Origin: Blepharisma stoltei
Taxonomy: Eukaryota > Ciliophora > Heterotrichea > Heterotrichida > Blepharismidae
Assembly: GCA_914767885.1 (NCBI GenBank)
Contig: CAJZBQ010000032.1
Coordinates: 248,001-312,000 of the forward strand
Direction of reading: 5' to 3'
Length of the DNA stretch: 64,000 nucleotides
Below are positions 53,431 to 62,705 of the stretch, in pieces. The position numbers and the translations under genes are program-made. Position 1 is the stretch's first letter. Each line of letters begins with the position of its first letter. The notes under the pieces are model-generated. The model worked only from the letters and a program-made list of their open reading frames with translations. It was not told where the DNA came from and made no database searches.

Positions 53431-56400
53431 ATGGTGTCATTAGGGAGACACAAAAGACTATTGATACTTTTATTAAGCATTATTATTCTCTCTTCATTCT
53501 CTTGAATGCTTATTATTTATATCGAAGGAATTTCTGAAGATAAAGAAAATATCATCAAGCCAATTATTTGAGATTTCGATAAAGTTCCTATAAGTTTTTC
53601 GGATGAAAACAATAGAAAGATTCCAAATGACACTATTAACTCTTTAGAAATCCCTAATTCACTCTTAGAGTTAAAATGGAGACTTTGGTCGAATAGGACT
53701 CTTAGGTAATCCTCCTGATGAAGTGGGTGGACCGGAGATTTGCTGAGAAATTGTCTCCTAGCGAGCGAATTAGTAGACCATCTCAATGATAAAACAGCCG
53801 AAACATGGCATTTTTATTATCCACAGAAGGTTACCAGTCTTTGAAGTTAAGCTAGGCTGGTTCTGCAACTGCATGATCTTACTTTATCGGACACGATATG
53901 GGCACATCTCAAACAACGGCTCTGCCCTAGAAATTAACCCCTTGGATATTGTTAAGGTTGAAAATCTAAGGCAGCCATCCATCTTCCTGATGAGAATACC
54001 GAGGGAAATAGGCACTGACCTTTTGCAGTCAAAATAAGACAATGTTTAGTGGGTTATCCAGCTTATGGCCAGAAATTGTTTTAACTTTAACTTAATTCAC
54101 CCTTTCAAGGAATATAATATGCTCTAAAAATTTTTTTCTGAAGATAATTGCATATAATATTTTAATTTAAATTTAATGATTATTTTAATTAAAACTTCCG
54201 AAAAATCTACTAGATTGCTTGAATGGCACTGCAAAATATATAAATTAACTGGCTTCACATCTAATAAAAAATTTAAACATACTTCTGTGAAATGAAAATT
54301 ATTCTCAGAGTGATGGAAGGATAATTCAGAAGCAAAGCAAGGAAGTAATTTTGGAATTGATGATGAAAAAGCAAAATACTCAGCATCATGAGTACCAGAA
54401 AAAGCAGCTTTTACTGTCGACCCAACTGATTATTTTAATACAAAATTCAATGTAGTAAATCCATGAGAAAATAAAGATAATTCGGAAAAAGTGGAAAATG
54501 GCATTGATGACACTAATAGCGAGATAAGCATAATAGAAAATCTTATATTAGAATCAAAGCAAGAAAACTTTGAGATAAAGTCATCGTTTCTTTCAGCAAA
54601 TGTAAATATTTCTGAAGAAAATATTGCCTGTGTCCCTGAGATGCAAGGTTATACACAAGAGCAAGCCAACTGGAGATATCGATATAGAAATAATCTTTTT
54701 ATATTAAATATGGCATGAATATCTAAGCTGCTATTTTGAGATGCAAAGTATGCATTTATTATAAATGGCTATAGGAAATTTGGTTGTGGCTTTGAGTCTC
54801 AATCTATATGAAAAATAAAAAATAATACTCTACAGCCAAGGACCGTTTTTAGATCGCCTGGGCTAGCAACTTTTCCTCCAATTCATGGAATGGTTTGAAA
54901 CCAAAAGTTACCAACCAACTCCTCGAGTTGACAAGTGAGTATAGACATAACATTTGCCAACTTGTGGAATTGGTTTGGCAACTTCTGGTTCCAAATCACA
55001 TACACAAGCTACTGGTCGAGAATGGGCTAAAAGCCGTCTTGGGCTATAACTCTTCATTGTGAGCCTGAGCCAGGACAATTTGTATTAGGAAATTTGCCTG
55101 AAGATGAACTAATAGGAAATATCAGATATCAGACAAAATATCAGCCTTATAGAGGTCCTTTAGATCTTGGCTCTGTTGAATATGGATTTGTTAAATGTGG
55201 AATTTCTAATAAACAAGCATTTTTATTCAACAAATTTTCCGAAAAAGTTTCACAAAATTCCCAAGAAAAACGTCGCCAAATAATGGATAAATTAAATATA
55301 ACGGACTCAAAGCCTCAGACTGTCTTGATAATTCTAATAGATTCAGTTTCAAGGAATCATTTTTACAATACGTTAACAGATACTGTGGACTTCCTTAATA
55401 AAACAATAGTTAATGGAAAATATTCAAAAAATTATGCTATTTATGATTTTTTAATAAATGGTGCATATAGATAAAATGGAGTATACTTCCGACCATCTTC
55501 TCATGTGATGGCTACCCATGTATATCTGGCATGATTTTTAAAGCTATAAGTTGACCCAGAAGCAACACCCAAGCAAGTGGACACCGAAATGGAGCAGGGT
55601 GACTTATTGCTCAAGTTTCTACTATGGGTTTTCCGAATCGCTGAAGCGGCTGAGTATTTCAAGGGATAACATGAAAAAAGGAGAGGCAATTAGACATCAC
55701 TAGCAAGGCAGTATTCCAGTTAAGAGCCTTTGGGCGTTCTGGCTGGGTATAATGGGCAGGGTGGAGTAATTAGACTGACAAGGGACCAAGCTGAAAATTG
55801 TGGTGCCCCAACAAAGGATGTCGAACCTAAAAAGGGCAACCAATACTCTGAAAGCAGGGATTCAGCCTGAATTTGGAGTTACTAGGTGGACCCATCTAAT
55901 TCACTTGTGCCCCCAGACAGCTTTAAGCCGCCTAAATGCCATTTCTTAGAAGCAGAAAACCTTTAATATATAGCATTAATCTAATCTAATCTTACTTAAT
56001 GGTGCTCATGGGGAAAATACACTACCTAATTTAATTCCTATGATGTTTGGCTATAACTATACTACACATAAACAGAAAACTAAAAATCTATCATTAAAAA
56101 AATTTGAAGACAAAGAAAAATATATAGCACTTCAAAATGAAATTTTATGAAAGTTTTATAAAGACTTAGGATATGTTACTTTATTTGAATGGGAAACTAA
56201 ATGAGATTTTTTAGCAGATGCTGTAGGAAGAAAAATATTATGTGATCATGTAGCCACGAGCTTTTGGCGAGGAGCTGCTGAAATAAACGGGTTTTCTGAT
56301 TTTATTGATAAACAAAGATGCATTGGGATTAATCATTCTCACCAATATATGTTTGACTATGCTAAACAATTTTTAGAAAATTATAAAAGCCACAATAAAT

Positions 56401-59400
56401 TCGGGTACTTGCACACAGTGGCAGGACATGAAATAACTGGATCAGTAATAAAAAGTATGGACACAGATTTATGGGCATTTTTAGATTGAATTTTAAATTT
56501 TCACAACGAAAATAATGAGGACTTGGCAATTCTTTTAGCCTCTGATCATGGGCTACATATGGGCCCATGGGATCGTTACGAAGAAGGAAAAATTGAAAAT
56601 TTAACTCCTTTCACTTTTCTAATAACAAATAAAGATTTATTAACCTCCCTCTGTGAGCGAACAAAGCCATTGGAAAATCCCTATTTTGCTCAAAAACCAT
56701 CCTCCGTGAGCAAAAAAAAAATTTAGATATATAAGTGATAATAGTATATATTAAATTCTCTAGCTAATCCTGTTTAATTTTAAACATCTTGCATGCTAAA
56801 ACATAAATTTTACAAATTAAATTAATATTTGTTTTCCAGTTTTTGCGAATTGTGATTTTTTTTAAATTTCAAAAAAAATTATTATAAAATTTATATAATT
56901 TTTAAAAAAAAAATATCCCTCCATGAGTAATATTTTTTATTGGGGAAGTAAGAAAAATCGGTAAAAACTCCCATGAGAATTTAATGCATAACACGAAAAG
57001 AATGATGACAAAGTTTGATATAAATCTTACTTTAAAGAATCTTGGATTAGCAACATATGGGAAAATCGCTGAAAATTCTGATATATACAAAAACTGGAAG
57101 AAAAGAACTGGGGTAAAAGATGCAGTTTCTTTATTTCTTGAGAAAATTAGCGATAATCGAAACTGCGAAGATGTAGGAATTCCTGCATATTGATGCAAAT
57201 GCTCAAAGTTCAAAGCCATTGAAATTGACAAAATTAGTGGCTTAGCTGAACACATTGCTAATGAAGGAATAAAAACAGTCAATAGGAAGGTATGAAAAGA
57301 TAAATCACATGAATATTGCTCCCAGATAACTCTAGGGGATATTTTAAGTATAGAACAAGAAATTGTTTCTCATAATGAAATATTCAATAGAACTTACAAA
57401 GTAAAGATTTCAATAAATGAGAGTTCGGATTTTATATTTAGCATCCAAGCGTATGTAGCACCAGTATTCCTCTCAGAATTAACCATAAAAGAAGAACTAG
57501 AAAATGAACTTTACCCCTTATCTGATTTTTCTTATGGAAATTTAATTTTATCAGTTCAAATACACAAAATCGTCAGAGATGACCAAAATTGGGACTTTTG
57601 CATAGAATTGGCAGAGCTTCTAACTGCAAAACACTCTTATTGTGTCTGTAAAAGCCCTAAGACTTATGATCTTGAAAATATTCCATCTATGAAAAGAAAA
57701 TTTTATTATGAAAAATTTAAAAAAAAGTTATCAATTATTGTTGAATTAAAATATATATAAAATGGCGATAACTTTCGAGCCGTCCTCTCGTGTGACTGTT
57801 GCCCATGCATACCCGAGCATGGTTTTTGGAGTTGAGGAGTTAGCCCAGCAATATCAGTGAGGGTCTTAGGCACAAAACTGCAGTTTGTGGCTTGATCTGA
57901 CTGGCAGCCCTCTCAACTTCTTTTGCAAGCAGTATCCAAGCAATTGGACGCCCGAAATGGAGCAGGGTGAATTACCTACTCAAGCCGCTACTGTGGTTTG
58001 CCCCAAATTGCGAAGCGGTGGACTATTTTTTAGGGATGACCTAAAAAAAGGAGGAAACTAAACACGCATCTATTAGCTGTTTACTCAGGTTAAGGGTCAC
58101 TTGAGTGGGACGACTTGGCTAGGAGTAGGAGATAGAAGTTGGCGTAATAAGGTTGATGAAGGGACTGAGTTTGAAATGATGGCGTTCGGCTAAAATCTGC
58201 GGACCTAATAGGGCAACCACTACGAGAAACCAGGGATTTTATCCAGTGCTCAGATGTTCCATAGGAGGAAGTCACCCAATTCGCTTAGACCACCACACAG
58301 CTCTAGTGGAGGGTGCAGAATGTCGCTTGTGGTAATGGGGACTTTAAATATTTAGCATTAACATAATATAACCCAAAATTGTTGAAATTGCATATAAATA
58401 AATGGTTTCGAGACTGACTCACCCCAGTGGTGAGTCCCTTATGCATATCCGGAAGGTTTTTTTGCTGCGAAGAGCTTCCTAAGGGTTGGATTAGTCCTAA
58501 TAGGAGAGACACCACACTATTTTTGCTGATTAGCCCTGACTCGAGTGACAGTTCTTCACATCTTTTCTGATCCAGGCTGGATGTCTGAAAGAGCTAATGA
58601 AATTTTCTTTTGGTTTAAACAAAGAAAATGAAGGTAAGTTCGACAAGAGTTCTCAAGGACGCAAGCCTCTCAACTAAAAGCGTCCTACATAAAGGACGAT
58701 CTGACTTAATCTAAGCATTAGGAAAGCTCCCGGAAAATTCTGATGCACTGGATTAAAAAGGAATCCTTAACTAAGAAATTGAGGCTTCAGCCTGACAGGA
58801 ATTAGGAACTATTAATATAAAACGTTAATTTAATCAAATCTTATTGTTGGAATTGCAAATTCTACATGCGAGGAAACATGCAAAAAAGAAGGAAAGCTGT
58901 GCGAAAACTGAGGGTTACAAGTATAGTGTTTGCCTTTATAAATTTTTAAGGGGCAATAGCCTTTCAAAAAACAACTTTTTTGAAAGCTCTAACTACCCCC
59001 CCTCCGTGAGCGAACAAAAACTATTAAGAAAAATCCCTATTGTTTGCCAAAAATTCACCCTCCGTGAGTGAACAAAAAGTATTTTTATGAAAAAATAGTT
59101 TCATATAGAATGAAAATTAGTATAATAAAATTTCTAGCTAGTTTTGTTTAATTTTAAACAGCTTCATCTTAAAATATAAATTTTACAATTAAATTAAATT
59201 AAAATAAAATAAATTAATTTTCACTTTCCAATTTTGGTGAATAGAAATTTTTTAAATTTCGAAAAAAATATTTACTACAAAATTTATATATAAAAATAAT
59301 TAATCCATCTCCATGATTGAATTAAATTTTTTTGTTCGCTCAAAGCGGGGGGAGTCAGCGAATCTAAAAAGTCAAAGTTAAATTGAAAATTTCTCTTATT

Positions 59401-59743
59401 ATCAAATTTTAATTCGGGCATTTCAGAATTTTTTAAAAGGCCAAAAGAATCTTCTATTTAATTGCGCTTGTCCTCAGAAATCAATAATTAGGCAGATGCT
59501 ATAGTAAATAGGCTTGAAATGCTGACTGAGCCTTGAAAAGAGAGACAAAGTTATACTATGTATATGGATAACCAAGGAAGAAGCTTTAAAGAACTTAGAA
59601 TAAATGAAATTGAAGAAGGGGAATTTGCGGGAATTTATTTTAAAAACCAAACATATAAATTTGTGCAAGGAAATTGGGAAGATTTAAGCTGCAATAAAAG
59701 AAATGATGAAGTGAGACCAATTTGCCCATGCTCTATATATTAA
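53431..59743 (+). CDS. Gene F: DUF229 (alkaline-phosphatase superfamily) membrane protein, heavily interrupted
   Basis: ATG at 53431 (MVSLGRHKRLLILLLSIII), TAA ending at 59743. Nine excisions (retroposon sites at 53667, 55465 and a double one at 57748-58840; IESs at 54113, 54691, 54831, 56641, 58922; counting the double site as two) leave exactly 990 codons and a protein collinear with the uninterrupted neighbour G. Order: N-terminal signal-anchor helix, Ser/Asp/Glu-rich stem, GYTQEQANWRYRYRN, CEPEPGQFVLG, LIILIDSVSRNHFY (metal-binding Asp and probable nucleophile Ser), NGAHGENTLPNLIP, ILCDHVATSFWRGAA, KFGYLHTVAGHE, LLASDHGLHMGPWDRYEEGK (metal-binding Asp-His-Gly), and a C-terminal Cys-rich region (TCEETCKKEGKLCENWG, VRPICPC). 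DUF229 proteins are predicted secreted or luminal hydrolases; substrate unknown. It could be a pseudogene if any insertion persists. Confidence 0.75.
53667..54092 (+). mobile_element. GC-rich retroposon 1 in gene F
   Basis: Target duplication TAATTCACTCTT / TAATTCACCCTT (53655-53666, 54093-54104), start AGAGTTAAAATGG, tail TTTTAACTTTAACT. Sense to the gene. Removal joins SLEIPN to SPFQGI in frame. Confidence 0.7.
54113..54185. other. Short 73-bp IES in gene F
   Basis: AT-rich, contains stops, no family similarity. TA at 54113 to TA at 54186 joins PFQGI to IKTSEKSTRLLEW in frame. Length fits the short IES class. The stem region is not conserved, so paralogs cannot confirm the ends. Confidence 0.5.
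54691..54771. other. Stop-free 81-bp IES in gene F
   Basis: 81 bp is a multiple of three and contains no TAA/TAG in frame, so translation would simply continue. Removing it between TAs turns the site into RNRKFGCGFESQSIWKIKNN, which aligns without gap to KNRSLSC...FSLENN in G and ENRQLSC...FRIENN in H. Kept, it would add 27 residues absent from both. Confidence 0.7.
54831..55046. mobile_element. 216-bp IES in gene F
   Basis: Inverted ends TACAGCCAAGGACCGTTTTT and TATAGCCCAAGACGGCTTTT; inner repeats ACCAAAAGTTACCAACC and TTGCCAACTTG. Excision gives NNTLTLHC, equal to NNKLTMNC (G) and NNTLRMDC (H). Confidence 0.88.
55465..55997 (+). mobile_element. GC-rich retroposon 2 in gene F
   Basis: Target copies end in AATGGTGC (55457-55464, 55998-56005), preceded by TTA on both sides. 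Start ATATAGATAAAATGG, tail (TAATC) tandem repeat. Related to the element at 57748 (GAAATGGAGCAGGGTGA, AAGCAAGTGGAC blocks). Removal restores YDFLINGAHGENTLPNL. Confidence 0.8.
56641..56948. mobile_element. CTCCGTGAG-family MITE/IES in gene F
   Basis: Ends TTAACCTCCCTCTGTGAGCG and, inverted, TTACTTCCCCAATAAAAAAT. Excision gives TNKDLLRKIGKNSHENLMHN, collinear with TSKKLLLKLGPDTHDILLHN in G. Confidence 0.9.
57748..58377 (+). mobile_element. GC-rich retroposon 3 in gene F
   Basis: Left target copy TTATTGTTGAATT (57735-57747), start ATATATATAAAATGG, tail TTTAGCATTAACATAATATA, then a second target copy (58378-58391). Similar to the copy at 55465. Confidence 0.82.
58392..58840 (+). mobile_element. 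GC-rich retroposon 4 in gene F, same target as retroposon 3
   Basis: Lies between ATTGTTGAAATTGC (58378-58391) and TTATTGTTGGAATTGC (58841-58856), start ATATAAATAAATGG, tail AAAACGTTAATTTAATCAAA. Together with retroposon 3 the target sequence is present three times. Removing both joins KKLSI to IVGIANSTCEETC, collinear with G. Confidence 0.82.
58922..59501. mobile_element. 580-bp compound IES in gene F
   Basis: Outer ends TATAGTGTTTGCC and, inverted, TATAGCATCTGCC. TA-to-TA removal gives ENWGLQVVNRLEMLTEPW, the same length as EKWGFWIVNEKEILNEPW in G. A CTCCGTGAG-family MITE is nested inside. Confidence 0.82.
58990..59356. mobile_element. CTCCGTGAG-family MITE nested in the compound IES
   Basis: Left end TAACTACCCCCCCTCCGTGA, inner CACCCTCCGTGAGTGAAC, right end inverted ACTCCCCCCGCTTTGAGCGA. 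The right TTA has changed to TCA, so it may no longer be excisable alone. Confidence 0.75.
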
Positions 59744-59847
59744 ATGCTTAATAGGATAGATTAACATTATTTATAATTAACATATATAAAAATTATAAAT
59801 AGAAGTATGATTATGTTAAGACTGAAAATATGGTAGCTAAATAAATA

Positions 59848-62421
59848 ATGAGCTGGCTTGCAAGGACCAAAAAATCAATTCTTATTATTTTCAGCTCTTT
59901 GCTATTTACAAGTTTCTTCTGAGTTTTTATTGTCTACTTGGAAGATAACAACTGAGAAAATCACGAAAATACAATAATTTTAAAAGACGAACCAGAAGAA
60001 AGAAAAAAAGCAGAAAATGATAGTTTCAGTCTTACTTTCAAAGAATTTTTTGATAAAAGTAATCAGAATGAGTCTCTACCTTATGATTTTAGCACTATTA
60101 AGTCTCAAAAATTATCCGAAGAGATAATTTTTTACGATGAAGATATAAAATCTAAACCTCAACACCAAGGGTATACTAGTGAACAAAGTGAGATTAAATT
60201 TAAGTACAAGAACCGATCTTTAAGCTGCCCATCAGAAGTGAGGAAAATCTTTTCGTTAGAGAACAATAAATTGACTATGAACTGCTTTGACTCTGAAACT
60301 CCTCAATACATATTAGGAATTTCTCCTGATGAAGAAATAATTGGAAGTGTCAAATTTCCAACAAATTGAAGAGTTTATACATCTCCATTAGATATAGGAA
60401 ACACTGAATTTGGTTTTACAAAATGCAGCAACTTAGAGAAACAAGCCTGGCTTCATAATATTTTTTCTGAAAAAATTTCGGAAAAATCCTTAAATAAAGT
60501 AATTGAAATTGCAAAAGAGAGCAGATTGTCTAAAAAGCTAAGGCCTCAGACTGTGCTAGTTTTACTTGTAGACGCTGTGTCCAGGCAGCATTTTTATCGG
60601 TCGATGAAACGCACGGTTTCTTTTATGAATGAAAATATAGTAAATGGAAAATTTTCGCAAAATCACACAGTTTATGATTTTGCTAATGGGAATGCACATG
60701 GGACAAAGACCTTGACTAATCTAATTCCTATGCTTTTTGGGCGCTCTTATCTTGACCACCTTTCAGCAATAAATAAGCTTTCTTTAAAAAACAATGGAGA
60801 CGAAGCTAAATTTAAGAAAGTTCAAGAAGAAATTATATGAAAACATTATGAAAAGTATGGGTTTGTTACTATGCTTGGGTGGGAAACGAAAATGGATTAC
60901 TTGGCTGAAATGATTGGAAGGAAAATTTTATGTGACCATGTAGCTGCAAGTTTTTGACGTGGTGCAGCTTCAATAGAAGGGTTTAATGACTTCAGTGACA
61001 AGCAAAGATGCATCGGCCATCTCCATTCCCATGAATATCTATTAAACTATACAGAAGAATTCATCAAAAATTATAAAGGACATAACAAATTCGGATATCT
61101 ACACTTTTTGTCAGGACATGAGCCGACTGGCTCAGTTATACAAACTTTGGACTCTCATTTAGCAACATTTTTAGAAGAAGTTTTGACGTTTTATGATAAA
61201 AATGATGAAGATTTAGCGATTTTTCTAGCTTCAGATCATGGCCTACATATGGGGCCTTGGGATCGATATGAAGCAGGAACAGTGGAAATTGTAACTCCTT
61301 TTTCTTTTCTTATTACTAGCAAAAAATTACTATTAAAACTTGGCCCTGACACTCATGATATACTACTCCATAATACGCAAAGGCTAACAGGAAAATATGA
61401 TATTTATCTCACTTTAAAACATTTAGCTTTAGCTCCATATGGAAATATAGCAAATCAATACCAAGAATGAAAAAGTGGCATTAATATAAATTCGGCAGTT
61501 TCTTTATTTTTTGAAAGAATTCCAAATAATAGAACCTGTGAAAACATAGGGATTCCTTTACATTTTTGCAAATCTTTGAAATACCAAACCATTGATTTGC
61601 AAAAGATTCATAAACTGGCAGACCATATTGCAAAAGAATCTGTTATTACGATAAACAAAAAAATTGCAAAAGATAGAGCTAAGGAGCTCTGCTATGATTT
61701 ATCCTTTAAAAAAGTCCTTGATATTAAAGAAGAGACAAAAGAAAGTCAAAATTATTCTGGAAAAGTTTACAAAGTTACATTTACAATAAACGAAAGTGAA
61801 ATAACCATTTTCAACACAATTGCTTATGTAGGGAATTCGGATAAATACTTAAAAGAAAATACAGAAAAAGAGGCCTACCCACAATCAGAATATGAAAATT
61901 TACAAGTACAAATAAAAAAAATAATGAGAGTTGATGAAAATGACGATTATTGCATAGAATTAGCCAGTGTTATTTTTACGAAAGGGCACTTTTGTATATG
62001 CAAATACCCAAAAGATTTTGACATAAATGCAAATTTGCCAGCCAAAATAAGATCATCACTTGATAAATTGAAGAAAACTCTGTCAATAATTATCGGAAAT
62101 TCAGGCCAAAATTGTACACAGGTTTGCGAAGAGAATAAGAAGAAATGTGAGAAATGAGGGTTTTGGATTGTAAATGAAAAAGAGATATTGAATGAGCCTT
62201 GAAGAGCGCAATCAACTTACCAAGTTTTAAAAGATAGAAGGCATGTTGATTTTAAGAATCTTCATGTAAATGATGTAGAGAAAGGAGAGCTTCCTGGGCT
62301 TATAAATGACCAAAATATTTATAAGTTTGTGAGGAATGATTCAGGAAACTTTAGTTGTGGTACGTATAGCGATAAAATCATGCCTATATGCCCATGCACG
62401 CTTCATTCGTTTGAATATTAA
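59848..62421 (+). CDS. Gene G: DUF229 (alkaline-phosphatase superfamily) membrane protein, uninterrupted
   Basis: A single open frame of 858 codons from ATG at 59848 (MSWLARTKKSILIIFSSLLF) to TAA at 62419, with several TGA Trp codons and no IES or intron. Residues about 10-35: signal-anchor helix. About 110-230: extracytoplasmic part with GYTSEQSEIKFKYKNRS. About 234: VLVLLVDAVSRQHFYRSM. About 285: NAHGTKTLTNLIPMLFGRS. About 365: ILCDHVAASFWRGAASIEGF. About 460: ASDHGLHMGPWDRYEAG. C-terminal part: Cys-rich CTQVCEENKKKCEKWG and MPICPC. The Asp-x-x-Ser-Arg and Ser-Asp-His-Gly motifs are those of the DUF229 branch of the alkaline-phosphatase/sulfatase superfamily; a role in the secretory pathway or cell surface is likely, substrate unknown. 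It lies 104 bp after gene F. Confidence 0.88.
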
Positions 62422-62705
62422 TTATTTAGGCTAATTAATTCCTTGAATGTTTTTTTAATATGGCTCCGGGATTTGTTTAAAAATAACTGGGAAGTCAATA
62501 CACGTTTCATTCTTTTATTTAATGAAACTAAATTAGAATTTTGATGTTTCTTCAACTCCAGACTCAAAGAAGACTTTTATTGTTTCTTAAAAATCAATTT
62601 TTAGTTATAATTAGAATAAAACGCAATTGAATAGCTCAACTATATGTATTTTTTCTTTCCATTATGATTTTTAGAGCGAAAGAGCCTTATATTATAATAA
62701 TATTA

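Noticed and set aside
523-62159. In-frame TGA codons as premature stops making most genes pseudogenes
   Set aside because: TGA aligns with TGG in a close paralog and with conserved Trp in many places, and all real ends are TAA/TAG.
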